From assembly GCA_964583335.1 (NCBI GenBank), contig CAZOVG010000005.1, forward strand, positions 124,001-188,000: a DNA stretch of 64,000 bases. The letters are read 5' to 3'. This document shows positions 25,522 through 34,100 of this stretch, in pieces. Position 1 is the stretch's first letter. Each line of letters begins with the position of its first letter. The DNA comes from JAGNKE01 sp964583335. Its GTDB lineage: Bacteria > Pseudomonadota > Alphaproteobacteria > Micavibrionales > Micavibrionaceae. The position numbers and the translations under genes are program-made. Under the pieces are notes generated by a model, which had not been told where the DNA came from, did no database searches, and saw only the letters and a program-made list of their open reading frames with translations.

Positions 25522-27063
25522 TTATTTCTTGCCTTCCTTGTTCTTGTCCTTATCGGCCAAGGGCAGTTTCAGACCGCCGGGCTGGCCTACCGAGCCGCCG
25601 AGGCCGGGCAGGACGTTCTTGGCGAAGGGCGAACCGCCGGAGGGCGCGTCGAGGTGCGCCATGTCGGCGGCCAGCGCGTCGGCGTCCATCGTTTCGGCGA
25701 GCAGGGACAGTTCGTCCATGTTGCCGCCCATCATCTGTTTCATCATGCCCATCATCTGGCCCTTGCCCATCTTGCGCATGCGTTTCATCATGACCTGCAT
25801 CTGCTTGAGCTGGCGGGCCATGGTGTTGATTTCCTGAACCGTGGTGCCGGAACCCGCGGCAATACGTTTCTTGCGGGAGGCGTTGAGGAGTTCGGGTCTG
25901 GCGCGTTCCTTGGGGGTCATGGAGAGGATGATCGCTTCCTGACGTTTAACGAGGGAGTCGTTCATTCCGGCGGCGTCGAGTTTTCCGGCCATGGAGCTGA
26001 GGCCCGGCATCATCTTGATCATGGAGGCCATGCCGCCCATTTTTTTCATCTGCTGGATTTGTTTCAGCAGGTCGGTGAAGTCCATCTGGCCTTTTTTGAA
26101 TTTGCGGGCCATGTCGGCGGCTTCGGCGCGGTCCACCGTTTCGGCGGCGCGTTCCACGAGGCTCACCACGTCGCCCATGCCGAGGATGCGGCCCGCGATC
26201 CGGCTGGGGTGGAAGACCTCGATTTCGGTCCATTTCTCGCCCATCCCGATCAGCTTGACGGGCTTGCCGGTCACGGCCTTCATGGACATTGCCGCGCCGC
26301 CTCTGGCGTCGCCGTCCACGCGGGTCAGCATGATGCCGGTCAGGCCCACGCGGTCATCGAAAATTTTTGCGGTGTTTACGGCGTCCTGTCCGGTCATCGC
26401 GTCCGCGATCAGGAGCGTTTCTATGGGGTTGGCGAATTTCTTGATCGCCTCGGCTTCCTTCATCATCTCCTCGTCGATGGAGAGGCGGCCGGCGGTGTCG
26501 AGGATCACGACGTCGTAGCCTTCCTTGCGGCCCACATCCATCGCGCGTTTGGCGATGTCGAGAGGCTTCTGGCCCGCGACGATGGGGAGGGTGGCGATTT
26601 CCGTCTGTTCGCCGAGGATTTTAAGCTGGTCCTGCGCGGCGGGGCGGTAAACGTCGAGCGAGGCCATGAGGACCTTCTTGCCGCGCTTTTCGGTCAGAAT
26701 CTTGGCGATCTTGGCGGTGGAGGTGGTTTTACCGGAGCCTTGCAGGCCGACCATGAGGTAAGCGCAAGGGGCGGGGCCGAATTTGAGGTCCGCGCTGTCG
26801 GAGCCGAGCATTTCGACCAGTGCGTCGTGGACGATTTTGATGACCTGCTGGGCGGGGTTGACGCCCTTGATGACCTGCTGGCCGACGGCCTTGTCCTTGA
26901 TTCCGGCTACGAACTCCTTGACGACCGGAAGCGCCACATCGGCCTCCAGCAGGGCGACGCGGATTTCGCGCGAGACGGCCATGACGTCGTTTTCCGAGAG
27001 GGCGGCCTTGCCGCGCAGCTTGGTGAAGACGCTCCCCAGTTTTTCGCTCAGCGATTCAAACAT
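25522..27063 (-). CDS. ffh: Signal recognition particle protein Ffh
   Basis: 513 residues. GTPase that binds signal sequences and 4.5S RNA and delivers ribosomes to FtsY. N domain, then G domain with G1 GLQGSGKTTSTAK, the ALDVYRPAAQDQL loop as ASLDVYRPAAQDQL, DTAGRL (G3) and TRVDGDARGG (G4/G5). The methionine-rich M domain follows (MMKRMRKMGKGQMMGMMKQ). Its GTPase partner FtsY is also in the window (29494). Confidence 0.99.
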   Translation of the reverse strand: MFESLSEKLGSVFTKLRGKAALSENDVMAVSREIRVALLEADVALPVVKEFVAGIKDKAVGQQVIKGVNPAQQVIKIVHDALVEMLGSDSADLKFGPAPCAYLMVGLQGSGKTTSTAKIAKILTEKRGKKVLMASLDVYRPAAQDQLKILGEQTEIATLPIVAGQKPLDIAKRAMDVGRKEGYDVVILDTAGRLSIDEEMMKEAEAIKKFANPIETLLIADAMTGQDAVNTAKIFDDRVGLTGIMLTRVDGDARGGAAMSMKAVTGKPVKLIGMGEKWTEIEVFHPSRIAGRILGMGDVVSLVERAAETVDRAEAADMARKFKKGQMDFTDLLKQIQQMKKMGGMASMIKMMPGLSSMAGKLDAAGMNDSLVKRQEAIILSMTPKERARPELLNASRKKRIAAGSGTTVQEINTMARQLKQMQVMMKRMRKMGKGQMMGMMKQMMGGNMDELSLLAETMDADALAADMAHLDAPSGGSPFAKNVLPGLGGSVGQPGGLKLPLADKDKNKEGKK

Positions 27064-27231
27064 TTTATACCGCTATGATCCTTTAAACCGTAAATAACAT
27101 TTTCGCCGCAGTGAGCGTCATTTCGCCGACTGCGGGGTACCTGGTCCCCTAAAGACCTTGGGCACTGACATATAAATCTGCCAGTTGATGGGGCGTGACA
27201 TAGCACGGAAATATCTGCTAAATCAAGCATT

Positions 27232-28062
27232 ATGATGAATTTTGTAAAGATGCACGGGCTGGGCAACGACTTTGTGATCCTCGATCAAAGGGGCGGGGCG
27301 GCTGCGCTTGCGCCGGATTTGGTCCGGCGGGTCTGCGACCGGCATTTCGGGGTCGGGTGCGACCAGTTGATCGTTCTGGAGCCCTCGGAACGGGCGGATC
27401 TGTTCATGCGGATCTATAACCCGGATGCTTCAGAGGCCGAGAATTGCGGGAACGCGACGCGGTGCGTGGCCGACCTGTACATGAAGCAGAACGGGGGCGG
27501 GGACTGCCTGATTGAGACCCGGGGCGGGCTGCTGGATTGTCGCCGGACGGCGGGCGGGCTGGTCAGCGTCGATATGGGCCCGGCCAGGCTGGGCTGGCGG
27601 GAGATTCCCCTTTCGGAAGAGCGGGATACGTTGAATCTGCGGATCGGCGAGGGGCCCGTTCGTGATCCGGTGGGGGTCAATATGGGCAACCCGCATTGCG
27701 TGTTCTTTGTTGATCATATTGCGGATATCCCTGTGGAGACGCTGGGACCGGTTTTCGAGAACCACAGCCTGTTCCCGCAGAGGGCGAATATCAGTTTCGC
27801 GCAGGTTACGGGGGATAACCGCCTTCGTCTGCGGGTCTGGGAGCGCGGGGCGGGGATTACGCTGGCCTGCGGGACGGCGGCCTGCGCCACGGCGGTGGCG
27901 GCGGTGCGCCGGGGGTTGGCGGGTCGGACGGTCGAGATCGAGATGGATGGCGGCGTCCTGCGCCTCGAATGGCGGGAAAGCGACGGGCATGTGCTGATGA
28001 CCGGGCCGGTGGCCTATGTTTTCGCGGGAACGCTGGCGCCCTACAGCTATGATAAAGTTTGA
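27232..28062 (+). CDS. dapF: Diaminopimelate epimerase
   Basis: 276 residues. It interconverts LL- and meso-diaminopimelate for lysine and peptidoglycan synthesis. Both catalytic cysteines are present, in ENCGNATRC and in TLACGTAACAT. Also seen are the opening FVKMHGLGNDFVI and GNPHCVFFV. First gene of the dapF-mtaB-ftsY run; it diverges from ffh across a 168-base gap. ATG 27235 is an equal start candidate. Confidence 0.98.
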   Translation: MMNFVKMHGLGNDFVILDQRGGAAALAPDLVRRVCDRHFGVGCDQLIVLEPSERADLFMRIYNPDASEAENCGNATRCVADLYMKQNGGGDCLIETRGGLLDCRRTAGGLVSVDMGPARLGWREIPLSEERDTLNLRIGEGPVRDPVGVNMGNPHCVFFVDHIADIPVETLGPVFENHSLFPQRANISFAQVTGDNRLRLRVWERGAGITLACGTAACATAVAAVRRGLAGRTVEIEMDGGVLRLEWRESDGHVLMTGPVAYVFAGTLAPYSYDKV

Positions 28063-28097
28063 CGTTTCGCCGCGCTATGGTTTAGGTTTCCCGCACT

Positions 28098-29420
28098 ATG
28101 AAAAAAGACGAGCTTTCGCAGACAGTTGATAAGATCAAGGGGCAGGCCGCCAATGCCGAGCCGCAGGTCGTCACGTTCGGGTGCCGCCTGAATATGCACG
28201 AGTCCGAGGTCATGCGAGACCACGCCAAGAACGCAGGCTTGCAGGGCGTCATCATTTTCAATACCTGCGCCGTCACAAAAGAGGCCGAGCGGCAGGCGCG
28301 GCAGGCGATCCGCCGGGCGCGGCGCGAGAACCCGGACGCGCAGATCGTGGTCACGGGGTGCAGCGCCCAGATCGACCCGGAGCAGTATGCCGACATGCCC
28401 GAAGTTGACCGGGTGATTGGCAACGAAGAGAAATTACAGGCCGAAAGCTGGGGCGCGCCCGCGCACGCGCGTATTCTTGTGAACGACATTATGTCGGTCA
28501 AGGAGACGGCCGGGCATCTGATCGATGGGTACGAAGATCGGACGCGGGCGTTCTTGCAGGTGCAGAACGGGTGCGACCACCGCTGTACCTTCTGCATCAT
28601 TCCCTACGGGCGCGGCAATTCGCGCTCGGTCCCCATCGGTGTGATCGCCAAACAGGTGCACAGTCTTGTCGAGCGCGGATACAAGGAAATCGTTTTCACG
28701 GGGGTGGATGTGACCTCTTACGGGCACGATCTTCCGGGCAGCCCGAGTCTGGGGCAGATGATCCGGCGCGTGCTGGCGCTTGTTCCCGGTTTGGCGCGGG
28801 TGCGGCTGTCGTCGCTGGACCCGGTCGAGATCGACGCGGATCTGTGGCGCTTGATCGCCGAGGAGCCGCGCCTGATGCCGCATCTGCATCTTTCGGTGCA
28901 GGCGGGCGACGATCTGACCCTCAAGCGCATGAAGCGGCGCCATCTGCGCGGCGACGTTATCGCGGTGTGCGAACGGGCGCGGGCGCTGCGTCCGGATATG
29001 GCGTTCGGCGCCGATATCATCGCGGGGTTTCCGACGGAGACGGACGAGATGTTTGCGAACACTGTGCGGCTGGTCGAGGAGTGTGATCTCACTTTCCTGC
29101 ATATCTTCCCGTATTCGGAGCGGGAGGGGACTCCGGCCGCGAAAATGCCGCAGGTCGATCCGGCGGTGCGCAAGGCAAGGGCCGCCAAGCTGCGTGATCT
29201 CCGCGATGTGCAAATGAATCGTTTTCTCGGGCGGCATCTCGGCCAGACGCTCGAAGTGCTGATCGAAAAGGACGGGCTGGGCCGTGCGGCGGATTTCGCC
29301 TCCGTCAAGCTTGACCGCGCCATTGAGCCGGGATCGCTGGTCAGCGTTCGGGTGACAGGCGCTGAAGGCGGGCTTCTGACGGGCGAAGTCATCGAGCAGG
29401 CCGAACGCATCCGCGCCTGA
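28098..29420 (+). CDS. mtaB: tRNA t6A37 methylthiotransferase MtaB
   Basis: 440 residues. Radical-SAM enzyme that converts t6A37 to ms2t6A37 in tRNA. The N-terminal UPF0004 domain carries cluster cysteines in TFGCRLNMHES and NTCAVTKEAE and VTGCSAQI. The radical-SAM CxxxCxxC is in NGCDHRCTFCIIPYGRG. A C-terminal TRAM-like segment follows. The GCRLN motif separates MtaB from MiaB and RimO. It sits between dapF and ftsY, a conserved alphaproteobacterial order. Confidence 0.95.
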   Translation: MKKDELSQTVDKIKGQAANAEPQVVTFGCRLNMHESEVMRDHAKNAGLQGVIIFNTCAVTKEAERQARQAIRRARRENPDAQIVVTGCSAQIDPEQYADMPEVDRVIGNEEKLQAESWGAPAHARILVNDIMSVKETAGHLIDGYEDRTRAFLQVQNGCDHRCTFCIIPYGRGNSRSVPIGVIAKQVHSLVERGYKEIVFTGVDVTSYGHDLPGSPSLGQMIRRVLALVPGLARVRLSSLDPVEIDADLWRLIAEEPRLMPHLHLSVQAGDDLTLKRMKRRHLRGDVIAVCERARALRPDMAFGADIIAGFPTETDEMFANTVRLVEECDLTFLHIFPYSEREGTPAAKMPQVDPAVRKARAAKLRDLRDVQMNRFLGRHLGQTLEVLIEKDGLGRAADFASVKLDRAIEPGSLVSVRVTGAEGGLLTGEVIEQAERIRA

Positions 29421-29493
29421 TTTTTCCGTATTTCTATGTTTCCTTGACTCTGCCGCAGGTATACACTGGGGCCATGAAGCACGAGGCCAAGTC

Positions 29494-30675
29494 ATGATTT
29501 TCTGGCGCAAGAAAAACAATATTTCCGATCAGGAGAAGGACGAGCAGGACGACCGCTTGCTGCGTCCGCCCAAGGAGCCGGGCATCGAGCCGTCCACCGA
29601 TTACGAAGCGGAAATGGACGAAGACCTCAAGGACGTGCTTGAGGCGAGCGAGGCCGAGATCATCGACACGCTTGAGGAAACGCCCGTGCCTGAGCACCGG
29701 CTGTTCGACGACCGCAAGGAAGCCGAGGATCTCAGCGATCATACGGACGAGGGCGGATGGTTCTGGCGTCTGACCAGGGGCTTGAGCAAGTCCTCAAGCA
29801 AGCTGACGGAAGGCATTGCCGGGCTGATCACCAAGAAGCGGCTGGATCAGGAAACGCTGGACGAGCTTGAGGATCTTTTGATCGAAGCCGATCTGGGGCC
29901 GAAGACGGCGGCGCGTGTGATCGCCGATTTTTCGCAGGACCGCTTCGGCAAGGATATTTCCGAAGATGAAATCCGCGAGGCTCTGGCCAAGGGGATCGAG
30001 GAGATTCTGGAGCCCGTTGCGCGGCCCATCAAACTTTCCGCCGACGGGGAAGGGCCGTTCGTCATTCTGGTGTGCGGGGTCAACGGCGCGGGCAAGACGA
30101 CGACCATCGGGAAATACGCCAGCCATCTGATCCGCGAGCAGAAGAAAAGCGTTTTGATCGCGGCGGGGGATACGTTCCGCGCGGCGGCGATCGAGCAGCT
30201 GGCCGAGTGGGCGCGACGGAGCGGAGCCGTGCTGTTTTCCAAGGATGTCGGCGCGGACGCGGCGGCGGTGGCGTACGAGGCTTATGACAAGGCCGTCAAG
30301 GACAAGGCGGATATTCTGATCATCGACACGGCGGGGCGTTTGCAGAACAAGGCGAACCTTATGGCCGAGCTGGAGAAGATCATCCGCGTGCTCAAGAAGC
30401 GCGACGAGGCGGTGCCGCATGCGGTTTTGCTGGTTCTGGATGCGACGACCGGGCAAAACGCGTTTTCGCAGGTGGAAACCTTCAAAAAGATGGTCGATGT
30501 CACGGGCCTGATCGTCACGAAACTGGACGGTTCGGCCAAGGGGGGCGTTCTCGTGGGGCTGGCGGACCAGTTCGGGCTTCCGGTCCATGCGATCGGCGTG
30601 GGCGAGGGGGTGCGCGATCTGCGGCCCTTTACGGCGCGGGATTATGCGCGGTCCCTTATGGGGTTAAGTGATTGA
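29494..30675 (+). CDS. ftsY: Signal recognition particle receptor FtsY
   Basis: 393 residues. The acidic N-terminal A domain (about 85 residues rich in Glu/Asp) mediates membrane association. Then comes the N domain and the G domain with GVNGAGKTTTIGKYA, the AGDTFRAAAIEQL loop, DTAGRLQNK, and TKLDGSAKGG. It forms the GTPase heterodimer with Ffh. The third gene of the dapF-mtaB-ftsY run. Confidence 0.98.
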   Translation: MIFWRKKNNISDQEKDEQDDRLLRPPKEPGIEPSTDYEAEMDEDLKDVLEASEAEIIDTLEETPVPEHRLFDDRKEAEDLSDHTDEGGWFWRLTRGLSKSSSKLTEGIAGLITKKRLDQETLDELEDLLIEADLGPKTAARVIADFSQDRFGKDISEDEIREALAKGIEEILEPVARPIKLSADGEGPFVILVCGVNGAGKTTTIGKYASHLIREQKKSVLIAAGDTFRAAAIEQLAEWARRSGAVLFSKDVGADAAAVAYEAYDKAVKDKADILIIDTAGRLQNKANLMAELEKIIRVLKKRDEAVPHAVLLVLDATTGQNAFSQVETFKKMVDVTGLIVTKLDGSAKGGVLVGLADQFGLPVHAIGVGEGVRDLRPFTARDYARSLMGLSD

Positions 30676-30739
30676 ATTTTCATAAAAGCTGCGTTCGCGG
30701 TTAACACAATTTAAACGAATACGTTCCATAGTAAGGGTC

Positions 30740-32245
30740 ATGGTCAAAGTTCCCTCCAAGTTCAAACCCCGCAGTTTTAAAGACCCTGACAAAGCGCTGG
30801 CCGCCGTTCAGGAGATTTACCGTGCGCATATCGAATATCTGCGCCATGCGTTTACGAACTTCGCCAAGGATGGCGGCGGGGCGCGGATCAATGCGTGCTA
30901 TCCGTATGTCAAAATCGAGGCCAAGGCCACGCGGCGCGGGGATTCGCGGTTTTCGTACGGTTACGTTCCCAAGCCGGGCGTTTACTCGACGACGCTGACC
31001 GATCCCGACCTTTTTGCCTCATATTACCGGGAGCAGTTCGCGCTTCTGATCAAAAATCACGACGTGCCGCTGGAGATCGGTGTGAGCGACGTGCCGATTC
31101 CGATCCATTTCGCGCTGGGGCACGATTTCCATCTGGAATCCGATCTGGATCGAAACAAACTGGGCGAAATGCCGCTGTATTTCGACGTGCCGGACTTAAG
31201 CATCCTTGACGATGACGTGGCCAATTCGATGCATGTTTCCAAGGCCGACGAGCCGCGTCCGCTATGGCTTTTTACCGGGCCGCGCGTGGATTTGAGCCTG
31301 CAGCGCCTCAAGCATTATTGCGGGACGGCGGCGAAGCATTTCCAGGGGTTTATCCTGTTCACCAATTACCAGTTCTATATCGACGAGTTCATCCAGATTT
31401 CCCATCAGATGATGCGGGCAACGGATGATCCGCTGCTGAAAAAGCATCGCTCGGAATATGTGGCGTTCGTGGAGCCGGGGGACAAAGTCACCCTTAACAA
31501 GAATATCGAAAAACATACCGACCGGGAGCATCCGGGCGCCGTGCTGTCGCGGATGCCGCAGATGCCGGCCTATCATCTGAAACGCGCGGACGGGACCGGG
31601 ATCACGATGGTCAATATCGGGGTCGGTCCGTCGAACGCCAAGACGATTACCGACCATATCGCCGTTCTGCGCCCGCATGCGTGGATCATGCTGGGGCATT
31701 GCGCGGGGCTGCGGAATACGCAGCGGCTGGGCGATTATGTTTTGGCGCATGCCTATTTGCGGGAGGATAAAATTCTCGACGAGTTTCTGCCGCCCAATAT
31801 TCCGGTTCCGGCGCTGGCCGAGGTGCAATTGACCCTTGAGCGGGCGGTGGCGGAGGTTACGGGGAACGAGGGTTACGATCTCAAGAAGATCATGCGGACC
31901 GGCACGGTGGCGACCACGGACGACCGGAACTGGGAGCTTCATTCCTATCTCACACAGAACCGCCGCCTGAGCCAGAGCCGCGCGATCGCGCTGGATATGG
32001 AGTCGGGGACGATCGCCGCTAACGGGTTCCGGTTCCGTGTGCCCTACGGAACCTTGCTGTGCGTTTCCGACAAGCCGCTGCATGGCCAGCTCAAGTTGCC
32101 GGGGATGGCGGACTCCTTCTACCGTGAGCGGGTGGAGCAGCATCTCAAGATCGGGCTTTTGACGATGACTCTTCTGCGCGAATTCTCGCCCGAGAAACTG
32201 CATAGCCGGAAGTTGCGCAGCTTCGATGAGCCGGCGTTCCGGTAG
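30740..32245 (+). CDS. amn: AMP nucleosidase
   Basis: 501 residues. It hydrolyses AMP to adenine and ribose 5-phosphate, regulating adenylate pools. The N-terminal regulatory domain has RFSYGYVPKPGVYSTTLTDP (broken here at the family-specific GVY.TT). The catalytic nucleoside-phosphorylase-like domain contains NIGVGPSNAKTITDH, WIMLGHCAGLR and the LDMESGTIAANGFR substrate loop. Length is close to that of the E. coli enzyme (484). Separate unit ended by the hairpin at 32271. Confidence 0.95.
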   Translation: MVKVPSKFKPRSFKDPDKALAAVQEIYRAHIEYLRHAFTNFAKDGGGARINACYPYVKIEAKATRRGDSRFSYGYVPKPGVYSTTLTDPDLFASYYREQFALLIKNHDVPLEIGVSDVPIPIHFALGHDFHLESDLDRNKLGEMPLYFDVPDLSILDDDVANSMHVSKADEPRPLWLFTGPRVDLSLQRLKHYCGTAAKHFQGFILFTNYQFYIDEFIQISHQMMRATDDPLLKKHRSEYVAFVEPGDKVTLNKNIEKHTDREHPGAVLSRMPQMPAYHLKRADGTGITMVNIGVGPSNAKTITDHIAVLRPHAWIMLGHCAGLRNTQRLGDYVLAHAYLREDKILDEFLPPNIPVPALAEVQLTLERAVAEVTGNEGYDLKKIMRTGTVATTDDRNWELHSYLTQNRRLSQSRAIALDMESGTIAANGFRFRVPYGTLLCVSDKPLHGQLKLPGMADSFYRERVEQHLKIGLLTMTLLREFSPEKLHSRKLRSFDEPAFR

Positions 32246-32270
32246 GGTTTTTCACCGAGCGATGAACAAT

Positions 32271-32305
32271 AAAAAAACGCGCCTTGGGGGCGCGTTGTCT
32301 TTTTA
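32271..32305. terminator. Bidirectional terminator after amn
   Basis: ACGCGCC / GGCGCGT stem (32277-32283 and 32289-32295) with a TTGGG loop, A run on the left and TGTCTTTTT on the right. It would end amn on the plus strand and the small gene at 32326-32622 on the minus strand. Confidence 0.85.
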
Positions 32306-32325
32306 TGGCGCTGTGTGTTCAGCGA

Positions 32326-32622
32326 TCAGACGACCACATCGACCAGAGAGCCGCGTCTTTGCGTGGTGTTGCTGTTGCTGTTCGCCGCGAAATTCTGATT
32401 GCGGGACTCTGCCTTTTTATCTTCGGATTCCTGTTTTTCGCGGGATTCCTCGACCAGTTTGTTCTGGGTGGTTGCCGTGCCCCTGACCTGGATGCGTTCT
32501 TGTTCGGTTTGCACTTCATCGCGATTACGGGATACGCGGTCTTGCTGTTCGCTGCCTTCCGGCTGGAACGTCTTCGCCAAAGATGCCTGTTGCGGATTAA
32601 CGCCTGAAATCGGACCAGTCAT
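32326..32622 (-). CDS. Small disordered Gln/Glu/Asn-rich protein, function unknown
   Basis: 98 residues with no hydrophobic core. It opens with MTGPISGVNPQQASLA, is Glu/Gln/Arg-rich in the middle, Asn-rich near the end, and finishes with a hydrophobic RRGSLVDVVV. It is supported as a gene by an AAGGG ribosome-binding site, a dedicated terminator next to its stop and a TTAACT / TATTCT promoter-like pair upstream on the minus strand. The two overlapping plus-strand frames are antisense to it and lack such support. Possibly a secreted or scaffold peptide. Confidence 0.55.
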   Translation of the reverse strand: MTGPISGVNPQQASLAKTFQPEGSEQQDRVSRNRDEVQTEQERIQVRGTATTQNKLVEESREKQESEDKKAESRNQNFAANSNSNTTQRRGSLVDVVV

Positions 32623-32813
32623 GCCAAAAAACCCTTCATGCAGAATAAGCTCAGAAAAGCTTAGCAGTTAACTCTTAACAAAAGATTACGAACGCAGGGT
32701 AGGGAGTGAGCATGACATTTTCCGCACCGCATGAAAAGCCGAAATTTTTACTAAAAAGCGATCAAATTAACGGGTTGGTAAGGGTTTTCACGTATAAAGG
32801 TATATGACTGGGT

Positions 32814-32851
32814 AGGGATAAATTTGTGGACATTTGTTTGGGTTTATCCCT
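32814..32851. repeat. 9-bp inverted repeat upstream of the DUF2336 gene
   Basis: AGGGATAAA, 20-base spacer, TTTATCCCT in the 284-base gap before the DUF2336 gene. It could form a leader hairpin or bind a dimeric regulator. The rest of this gap is AT-rich with no further gene visible. Confidence 0.35.
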
Positions 32852-32921
32852 GTCATTTGCGTTAACTCGTTGATTTGATGCGTGTTTTTAAAAAAATGAG
32901 TTATTTGTGGGGCTTTACATT

Positions 32922-34040
32922 ATGGATATGGAACAACTCTCAGCGCCTATGGAGGCATCAAGCGTGTTGATGCAATTGAGAGAAGCGCAGCAGCTTTACG
33001 GGCTCGCCCGGGATAAAAACCCGGCTTCGCGGGCCAAACTGGCCGGTTCCATCAGTCGGCTTCTAGAGATGGAGGTCACGCCGCGCGAAAGCGAGATGGT
33101 GGCCGACGTTCTTGTAGAATTAATGCGTCAGGCCGAGCGGGATATTCGCCATGCGCTGGCCGAGCAGCTCGCGCACATGGATCAGGTACCGCTGCGCCTC
33201 GTGCTTCAACTCGCTAACGACGAAATCGACATTGCCCGCCCTGTTCTGAAAGACAGCCGCGTTCTGGGCGATATGGACCTTATGTATATCATCAAGGCGA
33301 AGAGCTCCGAATACTGGCGGGTCATCGCCACGCGCAAGCAGATGGGCGACCGCGTGATCGACATGCTGGCCGATACGGGCGATTACGAGACCTCGCTTAA
33401 TCTCGTGGAAAATATGGATATCCGTCTTACTGAACATGCGTGCGTAAAGATTTCCGATCTGGCGCAGGAGCATGAAGATCTGGCTCTGCCGCTTTTGCGA
33501 CGGGACGATATCAGCGCGGAAGTGGTTTCGCGCATGTATCAATTCGTGGGCGAGGAAGTCAAAAAATACATCTCCCAGAATTACGAGTTGGACAACAAGA
33601 AGCTTATCGAGACGGTGGACCAGACCGTTCTGGAGTTCCGGGACGGGCGGGAACTGGCCGAGTACAAGCCTGAAGAGCATATGATCAGCGCGGCCAAGGT
33701 TTTCAAAACCAACGGCAAGCTGGATACGAAGCTGATGATCGCCACGCTGCGGCGCGGGCAGTTCCGGTCGTTCGTGGCGCAATTCTCGGCGTTCACGAAT
33801 CTCGACCTGAAGACCACGGCGCAGATTTTGATGCAAAGCCACGGACAAGGGCTGGCGATTGCCTGCCGCGCGTTCGAGATTTCAAAGGAAGATTTTGTGT
33901 CCATGTTCCTGCTGACTAACCAGTTCCGCAATCACGGGCGGATGGTTAACACGCAGGAGATGGCGAAGGCGGTTTCGTATTACAACCGTATCGATGTATC
34001 CGTTGCCCGCAAGATTATCGGCAACTCCGTCGTCCACTGA
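32922..34040 (+). CDS. DUF2336 helical-repeat protein
   Basis: About 372 residues, almost entirely alpha-helical with HEAT-like repeats (QLREAQQLYGLARDKNPASR; LVELMRQAERDIRHALAEQL; EDLALPLLRRDDISAEVVSR). This pattern and the alphaproteobacterial context match DUF2336 proteins, whose function is poorly defined. No catalytic residues are apparent. ATG 32922 or 32928 could be the start; GTG 32907 is also in frame. Ended by a strong hairpin at 34066. Confidence 0.8.
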   Translation: MDMEQLSAPMEASSVLMQLREAQQLYGLARDKNPASRAKLAGSISRLLEMEVTPRESEMVADVLVELMRQAERDIRHALAEQLAHMDQVPLRLVLQLANDEIDIARPVLKDSRVLGDMDLMYIIKAKSSEYWRVIATRKQMGDRVIDMLADTGDYETSLNLVENMDIRLTEHACVKISDLAQEHEDLALPLLRRDDISAEVVSRMYQFVGEEVKKYISQNYELDNKKLIETVDQTVLEFRDGRELAEYKPEEHMISAAKVFKTNGKLDTKLMIATLRRGQFRSFVAQFSAFTNLDLKTTAQILMQSHGQGLAIACRAFEISKEDFVSMFLLTNQFRNHGRMVNTQEMAKAVSYYNRIDVSVARKIIGNSVVH

Positions 34041-34065
34041 TTTTCATTCCTCCAAGAATGCTTGG

Positions 34066-34094
34066 ACCGGCAGAAATGCCGGTTCCTTGTTTTT
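34066..34094 (+). terminator. Terminator after the DUF2336 gene
   Basis: ACCGGCA / TGCCGGT stem closed by a GAAA tetraloop, then TTCCTTGTTTTT. Lies in the short convergent gap before pgk. Confidence 0.85.
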
Positions 34095-34100
34095 GGGTTT

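Noticed and set aside
25402..27078. 558-codon plus-strand frame across ffh
   Set aside because: Antisense of Ffh; His/Gly/Val-rich translation without domain content.
27136..27151. Imperfect dyad GGGTACCTGGTCCCC in the ffh-dapF gap
   Set aside because: The stem is interrupted by mismatches and no promoter element can be aligned with it confidently.
32226..32607. Two plus-strand frames opposite the small protein at 32326-32622
   Set aside because: They run through the amn terminator hairpin, lack ribosome-binding sites and give Arg/Cys-rich translations.
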